64,000 bases of DNA from Pandoraea anapnoica (lineage in GTDB: Bacteria; Pseudomonadota; Gammaproteobacteria; Burkholderiales; Burkholderiaceae), in NCBI RefSeq assembly GCF_902459765.1, contig NZ_CABPSP010000002.1:372001-436000 (forward strand). Reading direction: 5' to 3'. Position numbers and translations under genes: made by a program. Positions within the stretch are counted from its first letter, which is position 1, and each line of letters opens with the position of its first letter. The notes beneath the pieces are model-generated. The model saw only the letters and a list, made by a program, of their open reading frames with translations. It made no database searches and had not been told where the DNA came from. Below, piece after piece: positions 1 to 9,924 of this stretch.

Positions 1-1123
1 CGTACGCCGCCGCCAGATTGCTCGACGACTTGAACGCCAGCACGATCCAGATGATGACCAGCAACAGCGACCAATTGATGACCGGCATGTAGATCTGACC
101 GATCTCTCGATCCGACGTGTGCAGAATCTTCATGCGCGGCACGTAGCCGAGCTGAATCGCCTGACTGGTGAGCGAGAACGCCCCCGAGATTACGGCCTGC
201 GACGCGATCACCGTCGCGGCCGTCGCCACGATCACCAGCGGCAGCAGCGCCCAGTCCGGCGCGAGCAGGAAGAACGGGTTCTCTATGGCCTTCGGGTTCG
301 ACAGCAACAACGCGCCCTGACCGAAGTAGTTCAGCGTGAGCGCCGGGAAGACGAGGAACGACCATGCGAAGCGAATCGGACGGATGCCGAAGTGGCCCAT
401 ATCCGCATACAGCGCTTCTGCACCGGTCAGCACCAGGAACACCGAGCCAAGCACGATGTACGCTTGCAGCGCGTGCGTGCGGATGAAATGGATGCCGTAG
501 TAGGGATTGATCGCTTTGATGATCTCGGGCGCGAGCACCATGTTGTACACGCCGAGCACGCCGAGAATCACAAACCAGACCACCATGACAGGGCCGAACA
601 GACGGCCGACCTTCGCAGTCCCGGACTTCTGCATCGAGAACAGAATGATCAGGATGACGATGGTAATCGGCAGCACGAAGCGCGTCAGTGAGGGTGCTGC
701 GATCTCCAACCCTTCCACCGCCGACATCACGGAGATGGCCGGTGTAATCACCGCGTCGCCGTAGAACATACAGGCACCGAACATCCCCAGCATCATCAGG
801 ACGGAAGCCCACCGGCTGCCTGCCCGCACGCTGCGCAGGCTGAGCGCCATGAGCGCCAGCACGCCACCTTCGCCCCGGTTGTCGGCGCGCATCACGAACA
901 ACACATACTTCAGGGAAACGACGATCACCAGCGCCCAGAACAGCAGCGAGATGATGCCGAACACGGCTTGCTGATTAAACGGAATGCCGTGCTGCGGATC
1001 GAAACATTCCTTGAGCGCATAGAGCGGGCTGGTGCCGATATCGCCGAAGACCACGCCGATGGCCGCCACCATGAGCGCGGGCATGGCCTGAGGGCGCTGC
1101 CCGTGTCGAATGTTTTGCGTCAT
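1..1123 (-). CDS. kup: Kup potassium uptake permease (partial, N-terminal part)
   Basis: Inner-membrane K+ uptake permease of the KUP family, thought to work as a K+/H+ symporter. About 374 N-terminal codons are present; the C-terminus lies left of position 1. The product starts [11 protein letters not shown] and carries the KUP signature [14 protein letters not shown] at about residues 23-36, then hydrophobic segments ([15 protein letters not shown]) and the conserved [13 protein letters not shown] and [13 protein letters not shown] blocks. No Walker or regulatory domain is visible, as expected for the family. It stands alone, transcribed away from the DUF2968 gene. The ATG at 1121-1123 is the first in-frame start before the conserved region. 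Identification is firm from the motifs; only completeness cannot be judged. Confidence 0.95.
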   Translation of the reverse strand, partial: MTQNIRHGQRPQAMPALMVAAIGVVFGDIGTSPLYALKECFDPQHGIPFNQQAVFGIISLLFWALVIVVSLKYVLFVMRADNRGEGGVLALMALSLRSVRAGSRWASVLMMLGMFGACMFYGDAVITPAISVMSAVEGLEIAAPSLTRFVLPITIVILIILFSMQKSGTAKVGRLFGPVMVVWFVILGVLGVYNMVLAPEIIKAINPYYGIHFIRTHALQAYIVLGSVFLVLTGAEALYADMGHFGIRPIRFAWSFLVFPALTLNYFGQGALLLSNPKAIENPFFLLAPDWALLPLVIVATAATVIASQAVISGAFSLTSQAIQLGYVPRMKILHTSDREIGQIYMPVINWSLLLVIIWIVLAFKSSSNLAAAY

Positions 1124-1568
1124 AAGGTTTGGGTAATCGCTTTATTGCGCTGCACAAAATGGGCGCTATTCTAACTGGGCGCCAGTTCCCTCGCCAGTCC
1201 GGGCAGATGCTGAGCGCCGGACCTGTTACATGACATGCTTCGCTAGGATATGACGAGCCGCGCGCCGTGACCAGTCCCGCGCAGCAAGGGTTTTGCCCGA
1301 CATGAGCGCACGTAGGATCGCCGGTGCGGCACCGCTTTTCGAGTTGCAAATGCGCGACATATGCCAGACATGCGCGATTCGTGTGTCGACAGCCCCGGCA
1401 ATTGCGTGTAGCGAACCGCCTGCGCATCCGCTTTGACGCCCGCCCCCCGCCTCCGACAGCATGGCACCCGGCGTTTGACACGCCCATGAAAAAAGCCGCC
1501 CGAAGGCGGCTTTCTCATATCCCGAAACGCCGGAGACATCCTCCAGAGAATCGCGGGTGCGGCATCGA
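1124..1568. other. Intergenic region upstream of kup
   Basis: A 445-base stretch without a supported gene. It holds the upstream region of kup (read leftward) and the terminator of the DUF2968 gene at 1489-1513. Overlapping short ORFs on both strands here have no recognisable protein features. No riboswitch-like structure was recognised. Confidence 0.6.
1489..1513 (-). terminator. Rho-independent terminator of the DUF2968 gene
   Basis: Six A residues, then GCCGCC, loop CGAA, then GGCGGC and TTT. Read on the minus strand this is a 6-bp GC stem extended by A-U pairs and followed by a U run, about 55 bases past the stop codon of the DUF2968 gene. Confidence 0.85.
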
Positions 1569-2294
1569 TCAGCGACGACGCGTAGTCTTCTTGGTCGAGC
1601 CCTTCACCGAGCGCACGAGTTCCGAGTCGACCGTGTTCTGCTGCGCCTCAAGCGAGCGGATCTGGCCCTGAACGTCCGTCAGGCGGATGCGTGCGGCGCT
1701 ACGTTCAGTTTCCAGCGCGGCGGCCTGCTCACGCACGGCCTGCTGATTCTGCGCCAGTGCCTGTTCCTGCTGACGCTGGATGCTGAGATCGTTCTGCACG
1801 GCGTTCAGGCGGGTTTCGCTCTCGGCCAGCTGACGCTCGATCATCGCCTTCTGCGCTTCGAGCTTGATGCGGTTGATTTCGACGTCGGCCAGCACCTGCG
1901 TCTGATGAACGAAGTCGGCGTACAGCGATTCGGCCTTCTTCTCGTTGCTCACCTTGACCACGCGCCAGAACTGGCCTTCATGGAACAGAGCGACGTAGTA
2001 GCCCAGCGTCTGCGGGTAGAACAACAGGCTCGCGCCGTAGCGACCGTTATACGTCGTGCGCAGTTCGGTCACTTCCTTGTTCTGGATGCGATCGCGCAGT
2101 TCCTGAATCGTGCCCGAGGCTGCGCCGGGTGCCGTAGCCGATTGCGCAGGCACTGCCGGAGCTGCCAGTTGTGCAGGCGTTGCGCCCGTTACGTCGCGCA
2201 CCGCATCGGCAGCCATCGCTGACGTTCCCCAGGCTGCCAGGCATGCCACCCCCACGCCCAACCACAACCGCCCCCGGCAATCACTGATTTTCAT
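1569..2294 (-). CDS. DUF2968 family exported protein
   Basis: 241 aa. The N-terminus has a basic stretch and a hydrophobic core ending near SAMAADAV (about residues 25-30), so a Sec signal peptide is likely. A middle block (RDRIQNKEVTELRTTYNGRYGASLLFYP) is followed by a long coiled coil rich in Q, E, A and R over about residues 120-225 and a basic tail KGSTKKTTRRR. I recognise the layout as DUF2968, a family known mainly from Burkholderia relatives with no established function. The coiled coil suggests a structural or envelope role; that is inference. It has its own terminator and is separated from the sigma-54 activator by 325 bases, so it is probably transcribed alone. Confidence 0.8.
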   Translation of the reverse strand: MKISDCRGRLWLGVGVACLAAWGTSAMAADAVRDVTGATPAQLAAPAVPAQSATAPGAASGTIQELRDRIQNKEVTELRTTYNGRYGASLLFYPQTLGYYVALFHEGQFWRVVKVSNEKKAESLYADFVHQTQVLADVEINRIKLEAQKAMIERQLAESETRLNAVQNDLSIQRQQEQALAQNQQAVREQAAALETERSAARIRLTDVQGQIRSLEAQQNTVDSELVRSVKGSTKKTTRRR

Positions 2295-2619
2295 CTGATC
2301 TGTTTTCCTGTTATCGACCGGACCGTTTTACGGCCCTTATTCGTCGCATTCATTCGCCACCCCGGACTCCGTCCCGAGGATCTGAGACCTGCGTGTTTGT
2401 GGAATGATAACCGCATGCCCGCAATAGCCGACAATTCTATCCATTGAGGCGCGCTCTTCCAAGCAGGGAATGCGTTATTGTGCCCCCGCGATTTCATCTG
2501 TTGATACCGCGCAACTGAAGGGGCGCGAGACTTCCGGTCGGAAGAAACCTTTTGTCAGAAAAATCCTGTCATTCAAGGTGCGATTGAGGCATTCCCTCAC
2601 GCAGCGCGCGGGGCCATGC
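2295..2619. other. Intergenic region upstream of the DUF2968 gene
   Basis: A 325-base gap between the end of the sigma-54 activator gene and the start of the DUF2968 gene, both on the minus strand. It should contain the DUF2968 promoter. No clear promoter, terminator or small gene stands out. Confidence 0.5.
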
Positions 2620-4026
2620 CTATCCCTCATATTCGCTCGCCAGCTCCGAGTCATTGCCGACGATCTGATATTTGCGCATCTTCTCCCACAACACCTTGCG
2701 GCTGATACCCAGCGCGTTTGCCGTGTCCTGACGCCGCCATCCGTTGGCGTCGAGCGCCGCGACGATACGCGCGCGCTCGGTGGCGTCCCAACGTGCGCGG
2801 TCGGCCAGTGCCCCGCTGCGAGCAGGATCGTCGGCGCGCGGCACCGCCCCGGTGGCACCCATCGACAGTGCATCAAAGATCGGACGGATCCGCCGCTCGT
2901 CCCAGCCACCGAGTTGCCGGTAGATGATGCCGACACGCTCGGCGATATTACGCATTTCGCGGACGTTGCCGGGAAACACGCCGCCTTCGACCAGTTCGCG
3001 CAGCCACGGCGGCACCTGCGCGCCGACTTCGCTGTCGCCGACCACCTTGCCGAGATATGCCGTGAAGACAGCCAGCTTGTCGACCGGTCCGCGCTCTTCG
3101 AGACTGGGGATGTGCAACTCGATCACGGCGAGACGATAGAACAAGTCGGCGCGGAACAACTCGTCGCGCACCATCGACTTCAGGTTCTTGTTCGTCGCCG
3201 CCACCAGCCGGAAGTCGAGCTTCACCGGCTGCGCCGAGCCCAGACGCGTCACCGCACTATCCTCCAGCACCCGCAGCAGCTTGACCTGCTGATACAGCGG
3301 CAGATCGCCGATTTCGTCGAGAAACAGCGTGCCGTCGTTAGCTTGCTCGAAGTACCCCTTGTGCGAGTACAACGCCCCGGTGAACGCCCCTTTGGCGTGT
3401 CCGAAGAAGTGCGACTCGAACAGCCCATCCGGAATCGCACCGCAGTTCACGGCAACGAACGGCCCCTGTCCGTAGTGGCTCTGCTTGTCGTGCAGCAGAC
3501 GCGCAATCCGCTCTTTACCGACCCCGGTCTCGCCATGAATCAGCACGTTCGAATCGCAGTCGGCGAAGGCGTCCACTTCGGCAAGCAGGCCGAGCATCGC
3601 ACTCGACTGGGCGACGAGCGGGTCGGACGGTACGGGCGCGCGGTCGGCCTCCGCAATCGCACCGGAGAGTTTGAAGATGAGCGTGCGCAGTTCCGCGCCG
3701 GAGAAGTCGAGCGTGAGGATGTTGCTGTACTCGGGCGGGAAAACGCTGCGGTCGTTCTCGCGCGGCGTCGTGGCCACCCAGATCACCGGCATGCCATGAC
3801 CGAGTTGCCATTCGTTCGCGTTGGTCGACGCGCCTTCGATCACCGACACGCTGACCACGGCGATGGACGGTCGCGCACGCGTGCGTTCGCGCGACAGGTC
3901 AATGCCGTCTGCACGAATCACTTCCATGTCGAAGCTTGCGAGGCAATGCGACACGCGGTCGGCAATGTCCGACTTGCCTTCCCACACGTAGACGTCGAGA
4001 TCTTCACGTACTGGCTTGCTTTTCAT
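2620..4026 (-). CDS. Sigma-54-dependent activator (bacterial enhancer-binding protein) of the tad locus
   Basis: 468 aa from the ATG at 4024-4026 ([10 protein letters not shown]). An open frame reaches further upstream to 4365 but its translation is arginine/histidine-rich shadow sequence, so the later start is preferred. Order of domains: an N-terminal about 120-residue receiver-like region, an AAA+ domain with Walker A GETGVGKE (about 165-172), the sigma-54 contact loop GAFTGA (213-218), Walker [11 protein letters not shown] (about 232-241), and a Fis-type helix-turn-helix at the C-terminus ([17 protein letters not shown]). The N-terminal region lacks a recognisable phospho-acceptor aspartate motif: the equivalent strand reads [13 protein letters not shown]. 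It probably activates sigma-54 promoters, and the best candidates in this window lie at 18183 and 17438. It sits at the distal end of the tad operon, 104 bases after tadG. Confidence 0.9.
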   Translation of the reverse strand: MKSKPVREDLDVYVWEGKSDIADRVSHCLASFDMEVIRADGIDLSRERTRARPSIAVVSVSVIEGASTNANEWQLGHGMPVIWVATTPRENDRSVFPPEYSNILTLDFSGAELRTLIFKLSGAIAEADRAPVPSDPLVAQSSAMLGLLAEVDAFADCDSNVLIHGETGVGKERIARLLHDKQSHYGQGPFVAVNCGAIPDGLFESHFFGHAKGAFTGALYSHKGYFEQANDGTLFLDEIGDLPLYQQVKLLRVLEDSAVTRLGSAQPVKLDFRLVAATNKNLKSMVRDELFRADLFYRLAVIELHIPSLEERGPVDKLAVFTAYLGKVVGDSEVGAQVPPWLRELVEGGVFPGNVREMRNIAERVGIIYRQLGGWDERRIRPIFDALSMGATGAVPRADDPARSGALADRARWDATERARIVAALDANGWRRQDTANALGISRKVLWEKMRKYQIVGNDSELASEYEG

Positions 4027-4130
4027 GCTGGTCCGCTCGTTGGCGAACGCCCCCCGGCGTTCGTCATGGTGAAGTTCAGTGCGCCGTCCCGGCTCCGGTT
4101 CGGGCGTCGCGGGATGTTCCGATAGGTTCG

Positions 4131-6236
4131 CTAATACACGAGCTGTACCAGCCCGTTCTGACAATTGATACTGTCGACCGTCACCGTCGTCATGCCCAGC
4201 GTGATACCTAACGACGACAGCAGTGTGTTCAGCACGTTGCTGAGCGGCGTGAGCAGCGGGTTTAGCAAGGTGTAGAGCACGCTGCCGAGGACGGGTGAAA
4301 TGTTGGACGTGCTGAGAGATGCCGATACGGCGTTGATACGGCACTGCGTGCCACCCAAGGTGCAAAGCAAGTCAGAGACCCCACCCAGCAGTCCGGTCAC
4401 AATCCCGCCGAGGGTGTTGACCAACCCGGTCACCAAACCTCCTACGCCCCCGAGCACCTGCGGCAGATTGAGCGAGACCACGCCACCGAGAGTGGTACCC
4501 AGTGCGTTGGCTGTTTGATTCAGTCCGTTGGCCGCCGTGCTGAGAAACGAATTGACGGTGGAGATCGCCACGGCGGACTGCGCCGACGGCACGTTGTTGA
4601 CCAGCCCGCCAGCAACGGTCCCGGATGACGATGTGCCACCACCCGCACTCACGTCAAGTGACAAGCCCGTGAGCAGCGCCGTCACGATTTGACTCAGATT
4701 CACGCTCGATCCGATCGGCCCGACCTTTTGTGGGAACGGCCCCGTGAAAGTGATCGGCGTGGGCGAATTGGTCACGAGCGAGAGGTTGACGTTCGCCCCG
4801 ACGTTGATGATTCCGAGCAACGTTGCGATGTTCGTGCGTTGCGTCATGAGCGTGGTGCAGCTCGCCGGGTTGGTCTGAACGTTCACGCCGCTGGCCGCCG
4901 CACCCACGCAGACGTTCACCAGTCCCGAGTTGACCTGCAATGTGGTCGATGGCGTCGCTCCGCATTGCAGCGCCGTAACGGTCGCCGTCGACTGCGCGAC
5001 TTCCAGCACAAGCGGCAGGTTCAATTGCGTGCCCACTGCACTGAGAATCCCGGCAAGCGGACCGGCGCTGGACGCGGCCGAATTGACCGTCAAAAACAAC
5101 CTTACCTGCGCGTTCGTCGCCGTCGCGCCGACACCGCCGATGCCGATCTGTGGCGGCGAGATCACCCGCGCGACCACCGACACTGTCCCGCCGAGGATAT
5201 TGAGCGACGGGATCGCGACGGCATTGTTCCCGGTCCCGCCGACGATGGCCGCCGTAATCAGATCGGAAATACCCACATTGGCATTCAGCGCATTCGCCGC
5301 ACTGACACCCGCAGCATCGATGTTGGCGATGATGCCCGGCGTCGTCGCAGTGCCAAGCAGGTTGATCGGCAGGTTGAGTACCGGGCTGTTGGCGAACACG
5401 TTGATGAGGTTGTTCATCGCCGTGACGGAGGCCGACAACGCACCGTTCTGCGTGGCGAGTGCCGTATTCGTCGCACTCAGCAGCGTACCGACGGTGAGGT
5501 TCTTCACTGCGGCCACCCCGGACAACGACGCCACGCTCACGTCCCCTGTCACCGGCACGCCGAGCGCCTGCAACAGTCCCTTGGGCGTGATGTTCACGCC
5601 GACGAGCTGCTGCGCCGCACCCACGTACAGCGTCGGCGAGATCCCCACGGAATTGAGCAACGGCGCGAGGACTGAATTATTCGCATTGAGCGCGAGCAGC
5701 CCCGAATCGACCGTGAACGTCACCACCGCAGGTGCTTTGCGTGCAATGGCGTTGGCGGAGATCGTACGCGTGCCAGCCAGTTGGAAGAACGACGGCACGC
5801 CGAGCGTCAGCGTCACCGAGACGGCGTTGCCGCTCGCGGCATTGGCCGACGTCGCGGCGACGAACGTCCCCGGTGTAGTCGCCGTCGCCGCTGGCGACGT
5901 CCAGATCCCGCACGACGTGGCAATCGTCAGACTGGCGACGTTGTTGCCGAGGTTCGACGCGACGTTCGCTCGCGCGACGGTGTCGTAAGAGGTCGTATTG
6001 GCGCAACCGGGCAGCGTTTGCGCTCCGGCGAGCGCCGCCATGTCGGCGGCACGTTGCAAATCGCGTCGCTTCATGAAGGCGAAACCGGCGTCGATGGAGA
6101 ACGCCAGAATCAGCACGACGGTCAGGAAGATGAAGGCGAGGATCGGCACCGACCCGCGCTGGCGTCCGGCAAACCACACCGTACGCTTTGCACGAGTCGT
6201 GTCATTCGTTGAGTGCCCACGCGCACGCGGAGTCAT
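4131..6236 (-). CDS. tadG: TadG-like Flp pilus assembly protein
   Basis: 701 aa. The N-terminal [19 protein letters not shown] is a TadE/G-type transmembrane anchor at about residues 28-50, followed by [20 protein letters not shown], the hallmark of the putative Flp pilus-assembly TadG N-terminal domain. The rest is a long, Gly/Ala/Asn/Thr/Val-rich extracytoplasmic region with few charged residues and repeated NLP, LLG and VGLN-like segments. TadG is a pseudopilin-like or pilus-anchoring component of Tad systems. It lies 6 bases downstream of the DUF3613-like gene in the operon. This is much longer than the TadE gene in the same locus, as usual. The low-complexity C-terminal half superficially resembles the lipoproteins at 18.6-24.0 kb, but no lipobox is present. 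Confidence 0.85.
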   Translation of the reverse strand: MTPRARGHSTNDTTRAKRTVWFAGRQRGSVPILAFIFLTVVLILAFSIDAGFAFMKRRDLQRAADMAALAGAQTLPGCANTTSYDTVARANVASNLGNNVASLTIATSCGIWTSPAATATTPGTFVAATSANAASGNAVSVTLTLGVPSFFQLAGTRTISANAIARKAPAVVTFTVDSGLLALNANNSVLAPLLNSVGISPTLYVGAAQQLVGVNITPKGLLQALGVPVTGDVSVASLSGVAAVKNLTVGTLLSATNTALATQNGALSASVTAMNNLINVFANSPVLNLPINLLGTATTPGIIANIDAAGVSAANALNANVGISDLITAAIVGGTGNNAVAIPSLNILGGTVSVVARVISPPQIGIGGVGATATNAQVRLFLTVNSAASSAGPLAGILSAVGTQLNLPLVLEVAQSTATVTALQCGATPSTTLQVNSGLVNVCVGAAASGVNVQTNPASCTTLMTQRTNIATLLGIINVGANVNLSLVTNSPTPITFTGPFPQKVGPIGSSVNLSQIVTALLTGLSLDVSAGGGTSSSGTVAGGLVNNVPSAQSAVAISTVNSFLSTAANGLNQTANALGTTLGGVVSLNLPQVLGGVGGLVTGLVNTLGGIVTGLLGGVSDLLCTLGGTQCRINAVSASLSTSNISPVLGSVLYTLLNPLLTPLSNVLNTLLSSLGITLGMTTVTVDSINCQNGLVQLVY

Positions 6237-6242
6237 GAGACA

Positions 6243-6824
6243 TCACTGGCTCGCGCCAGCCCCCGCTGCCGCCGGTGCCGCGCCGCCGCCGTTACCGCCA
6301 CCACCACCCGTGCCGTTATCGCTCTGGACCATCGTGGTGAAGAACGCCGGAATTGCGTAGTTGAAGCTCTCCAGATAGCGACGGTAAGCGCGCGAGGCCG
6401 TCGCCCCGAGCATCGGCAAACCGGGACCGGCAGCAAGGTTGTTCGACTGCACGGCGAGCAACGCTTCGGTCTCGTCGCCGAGCATGCCGTCGCGCGCCGG
6501 AGCACCGACGACCGGCGGTGAGGTACGGCGCACGACATCGGCCGGGATACGCACTGCCTGCTGCGAGGGCGCGGCCGCGTTCTGTGCAACGGGTGCCTGC
6601 TGCACATTCGTTGCTACGGGTGCTGACTGAGCCACCGGAGCGGCAGACGTCGTAGCGACGGCGCGCGAGTCCGCCCCGCTAGTTGTGCCGCCCATCGTGC
6701 CGGTGACAGGCGCATTGCTTTGCGCTGCGGCCGCACCGGCCCAAAGCGTGAACACGGCAAGCCCGAGCTGCGCCGCGCGAAGCGAACGGACGCCCGGTGT
6801 TCCCTGAAGTTTCTGGATGGCCAT
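6243..6824 (-). CDS. Exported protein resembling DUF3613, tad operon
   Basis: 193 aa from the ATG at 6822-6824 (MAIQKLQGTP); the reading frame extends to 7229 but upstream sequence overlaps tadD and looks like shadow. Signal peptide: LGLAVFTLWAGAAAAQ. The middle is Ala/Gln/Val/Pro-rich. The C-terminal 75 residues contain GDETEALLAVQ, LGATASRAYRRYLESF and AIPAFF, which match the pattern I associate with DUF3613, small proteins found in tad loci of Burkholderia relatives. The tail is a Gly/Ala run. Function unknown; location between tadD and tadG suggests a periplasmic accessory role. Identification of the DUF is from memory of the motif, so moderate confidence. Confidence 0.65.
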   Translation of the reverse strand: MAIQKLQGTPGVRSLRAAQLGLAVFTLWAGAAAAQSNAPVTGTMGGTTSGADSRAVATTSAAPVAQSAPVATNVQQAPVAQNAAAPSQQAVRIPADVVRRTSPPVVGAPARDGMLGDETEALLAVQSNNLAAGPGLPMLGATASRAYRRYLESFNYAIPAFFTTMVQSDNGTGGGGGNGGGAAPAAAGAGASQ

Positions 6825-6858
6825 CTTCACGTCTCCCCTGATGTTGCTTCGTTCGTTC

Positions 6859-7947
6859 TTACTGCGAATGCGCGAACCGGTCGAGCATCGACGTCGGCAT
6901 GTCGCTGCGCGGTCCGTCCCCGGCACGCGCGAGTTTGGCGTCCGATGCCGAAGCGACCTGAGATGGCTTCGACTGCACCTTGTTCTGCACACCTTCCGGC
7001 GCATTCGCCTGCGGCAGTCGTACCACGACCGGCCCCTCGCTGCTTGCGCTCGCGCGGGCCGATGCAGCAGATTCGGTCGATGCCGAAGCCGTTGCCAAGG
7101 CAGGTGCGGCTTGCGGTGCGATGGCTGCCGCCGCCTGTGCTGCGACTCGTGCCGCAGCGGCGTCTGCGGCCTGCTTGCGCGCCTTGGTCTGCGCTCGAAT
7201 ATCGGCGGCCAGCTTGTCGATGGCTTCACGCGTGGACGGCGGCATCTTGGCGTTCGTCATCATCGCGTCGGCGCGCGAGCGATCGCCGGTCACGAGCAGA
7301 TACACCGCCAGATTGCTGAGCACTTTTTTACTGTCGGGCTGCAACTCGGCCGCTTGAGCCAGCGGCACGCGCGCGGCAGACGGCTCGCCGTTACGCAGCA
7401 GCGCGAAGCCAAGATCGCTGAGATAGAACGCTTGCGTCGGCGCACGCGACACCGCCTCGCGCAGCGCCTGCGTGGCTCCGGCGTAATCCTTTCGCTGTGC
7501 GGCCACCAGTCCCAGGCCGTGCCAGGCGGCAGCGGCTTCGGTGCTGCCCAGCAGTTGGCGGTACGCCTGCTCCGCCGCGTCGGGCTGCCCTGTCTCGCGC
7601 AGGGCATCGGCACGAAGAATGTCGACGTCAGGCGCCGAGCCGAACTGCATGCGGAATTGTTCGATGTGCGCGAGCGAGGCGAAGTACGAGCCCTGATCCT
7701 GCACCTGACGGATCATCGACAGATACAACTCGCGCGTGTCGGGCTTCGCAAGCTTCGCCTTTTCTTCGTCGTTCTGCTGCGCCTGCATCAGGGCGGCGGC
7801 CGACGGCGCACCGTAAGCCCCCATCGTCGGCCCGCTGCTGCATCCGGCCAGCAGTGCAGCACTCAGCACAACGGCCACAGTTGACGCAGCGATCGCACCG
7901 GCATGGCGCGTATGCTCACGTGCAAGGAATGGCGTCTGGATTGGCAT
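6859..7947 (-). CDS. tadD: TadD-like TPR lipoprotein
   Basis: 362 aa. Lipoprotein signal with lipobox LLAGC (Cys at residue 36), followed by tetratricopeptide repeats over about residues 85-230 (DILRADALRETGQPDAAEQA, AWHGLGLVAAQRKDYAGA, FYLSDLGFALLRNGEPSAA, VLSNLAVYLLVTGDRSRA) and an Ala-rich, disordered C-terminal third. TadD proteins help secretin assembly in Tad systems. The start at 7947 is chosen because it is two bases beyond the tadC stop, consistent with coupled translation. Identification rests on TPRs plus locus position. Confidence 0.85.
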   Translation of the reverse strand: MPIQTPFLAREHTRHAGAIAASTVAVVLSAALLAGCSSGPTMGAYGAPSAAALMQAQQNDEEKAKLAKPDTRELYLSMIRQVQDQGSYFASLAHIEQFRMQFGSAPDVDILRADALRETGQPDAAEQAYRQLLGSTEAAAAWHGLGLVAAQRKDYAGATQALREAVSRAPTQAFYLSDLGFALLRNGEPSAARVPLAQAAELQPDSKKVLSNLAVYLLVTGDRSRADAMMTNAKMPPSTREAIDKLAADIRAQTKARKQAADAAAARVAAQAAAAIAPQAAPALATASASTESAASARASASSEGPVVVRLPQANAPEGVQNKVQSKPSQVASASDAKLARAGDGPRSDMPTSMLDRFAHSQ

Positions 7948-7949
7948 GG

Positions 7950-8981
7950 TCAATTCATGGCCTCCATGGATTTGGTCAGCGACAGTAGCGCCGGTCCTGC
8001 GACCACGAGCATCAGCGCGGGCAGCAGCGTGAGCATCATGGCCAGCGTCATCTTCACCGTAAGCTTGCCGATGCGCTCCTTCATCGTCTGACGGCGCTGT
8101 TCGCGCAAGCGATCGCTGAATTGTTGCAGCGGCTCCTGCACTGCGCCGCCATGCTGTTCGACCTGCACGATGAGCCTCACCAGCGCGCGCAAATCGTCGT
8201 TGTCGTACACCTCGCGCAGCCGTCCCATCGACGCCTCGCGACCGCGCCCCGACGCATATTGACGGTTCGCGTTCTCGAATTCCTTCGACAGGATCGGCAA
8301 CACTTCGCGGAAGTCGGACACCACCACGTACAAGCTCTGGTCCATCGAAAGCCCCACGCCTTGCAGCAGTCGCAACAAGTCGATGAGCAACGGCAGTTCG
8401 TCCACCAGATCGCGGCGACGTTGTCCCGCCTTGCGCTGCACATAGAACTTCGGTGCCAGCAATCCAGCCCCCGCTGCGCCGATCAGCCGCAGGATCGTGC
8501 CGAGCCCGCCGCCGCCCGGAAACCACAACCAGACAATCAGCGGCAGCACCACCGCCAGCGCCACGCGTGTGAACAGGAATAGCGACTTGGCGCGCACGCT
8601 GTCATAGCCGCATTGCGCGAGTAGCAGGCGGTCTTCCGCCGCGATCAGGTTCTGCCCGAGACGCGTTTCAGACCATTGCTTGCCAAGCGCGGCCGCACGG
8701 TCGAGCAGCGAGCGCCAGCCACGCTGTTTGCCCTCGCCCAACGCCTGCGCATCCACATCCCCATTGGCACCTAACCCCACCGACGCCGTCGCGGCACGCA
8801 ATGCCGCGAGCGCCTGTTGCTGACGGCTTGCCAGCACCTGATCGATCATCCGTTCGCTGCGCCCTTGCCGCACGGCGCGCAACAAGATCGCCGACGCCGC
8901 GAGCAACAGCCCGGCCGCGACCATCAGCAGGCCAAGCATCATCCACGTGTGCGAGTCAGTCGAGAGCGATGAGAAGTTCAT
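7950..8981 (-). CDS. tadC: TadC inner-membrane platform protein
   Basis: 343 aa from MNFSSLSTDS at 8981. One N-terminal transmembrane segment (MMLGLLMVAAGLLLAAS), a pair of central segments (LFLFTRVALAVVLPLIVWLW and ILRLIGAAGAGLLA), then the GspF/T2SSF domain with RRDLVDELPLLIDLLRLL and VGLSMDQSLY, and a final C-terminal segment MMLTLLPALMLVVAGPALL. TadB and TadC form the polytopic base of the Flp pilus machine and contact the TadA ATPase. It follows tadB after 19 bases. Confidence 0.9.
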   Translation of the reverse strand: MNFSSLSTDSHTWMMLGLLMVAAGLLLAASAILLRAVRQGRSERMIDQVLASRQQQALAALRAATASVGLGANGDVDAQALGEGKQRGWRSLLDRAAALGKQWSETRLGQNLIAAEDRLLLAQCGYDSVRAKSLFLFTRVALAVVLPLIVWLWFPGGGGLGTILRLIGAAGAGLLAPKFYVQRKAGQRRRDLVDELPLLIDLLRLLQGVGLSMDQSLYVVVSDFREVLPILSKEFENANRQYASGRGREASMGRLREVYDNDDLRALVRLIVQVEQHGGAVQEPLQQFSDRLREQRRQTMKERIGKLTVKMTLAMMLTLLPALMLVVAGPALLSLTKSMEAMN

Positions 8982-9000
8982 GGCTGCGGGTCCTTCGCGC

Positions 9001-9924
9001 TCAGAGCGACTTGGCCAACCGGTACAGCACGAAACCGCCGAACACCTCCAGTCCCAGCCCGATGGCCAGCAGTTTCTGGCCGGCCGGCTCCTGGAACATC
9101 GGCTCAAAGAACTTCGGATTCAGCAACATGAGCAGCGCACTGACGACAATCGGCAGCGCCGCGAGGACCCACGCCGACATGCGCGTCTCGGACGACAACG
9201 CGAACAACTCGGCCTGCGCCTGCTCGCGATCGCGCATGAAGCCCGACATGCGCGCCAGAATCTGGTCGGCACGTCCGCCGAAACGCGTCGACAGATCGAC
9301 GACCGACGCGAACAGATAAATCTCATCCACCTGATAAACGCGTGCAATCTGCTTGAGCGCGACGTCCAGCTCCACGCCCGCCTGCACCTGACGCACCGCC
9401 CGCTCCAGCAACTCGCGCAGCGGCAAATCGGCGTTGCCTGCGGCCGACTGAAACGCCGAGGGCAGGCTGTTACCGACGGTCAGCATGCGCACCATGCCAT
9501 CGAGAAAGATCGGCAACTGACGCACGATGTCGCGATGTCGGCGCGCGGCCTTGAGCCAATAGCGCAGCACCGTGACGACCGCGTACACGATCAGAATCAC
9601 AATGGCCGAGAGTGGCCCCTGCCACACCCAGAACCCCAGCGTCAGCATGAGACCGGGCACGATCAGCATGAGATAGAACGGCGTATCGGGCTGCACGCCC
9701 GCACGCTCGAAGAAGAACTCCCACGGCAACGACTTGCGGCGCGGCGCGCGCACTTCGCCGGTCTCTGTAGCCCCGAACTTCGGCGCATTCTGTGCCAGCT
9801 GACGCTCAAGGAAGGCGCTGGTCGCCTGTTCGCGTGCGCGCTGATGTGTGCGACGCCACAGCTCCAGCCCCGCTGCCACCAGCAGCAGTGCGATGCATGC
9901 GGCCCACAGCACGAGGGCGTTCAT
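9001..9924 (-). CDS. tadB: TadB inner-membrane platform protein
   Basis: 307 aa from [10 protein letters not shown] at 9924. N-terminal transmembrane segment (VLWAACIALLLVAAGLEL), two central segments, then a GspF-type domain (DIVRQLPIFLDGMVRMLTVG, SAFQSAAGNADLPLRELLE) and C-terminal segments (AWVLAALPIVVSALLMLL and LGLEVFGGFVLYRL). Its ATG overlaps the tadA stop codon by four bases (ATGA), a sign of translational coupling. Role: inner-membrane platform with TadC. Confidence 0.9.
   Translation of the reverse strand: MNALVLWAACIALLLVAAGLELWRRTHQRAREQATSAFLERQLAQNAPKFGATETGEVRAPRRKSLPWEFFFERAGVQPDTPFYLMLIVPGLMLTLGFWVWQGPLSAIVILIVYAVVTVLRYWLKAARRHRDIVRQLPIFLDGMVRMLTVGNSLPSAFQSAAGNADLPLRELLERAVRQVQAGVELDVALKQIARVYQVDEIYLFASVVDLSTRFGGRADQILARMSGFMRDREQAQAELFALSSETRMSAWVLAALPIVVSALLMLLNPKFFEPMFQEPAGQKLLAIGLGLEVFGGFVLYRLAKSL

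Noticed and set aside
2470-4125. 551-aa plus-strand ORF opposite the sigma-54 activator
   Set aside because: Arg/His/Asp-rich antisense translation of a strongly supported gene with canonical AAA+ motifs; no recognisable domain.
4027-4365. N-terminal extension of the sigma-54 activator
   Set aside because: Residues before [10 protein letters not shown] overlap tadG coding sequence and are His/Arg-rich shadow translation.
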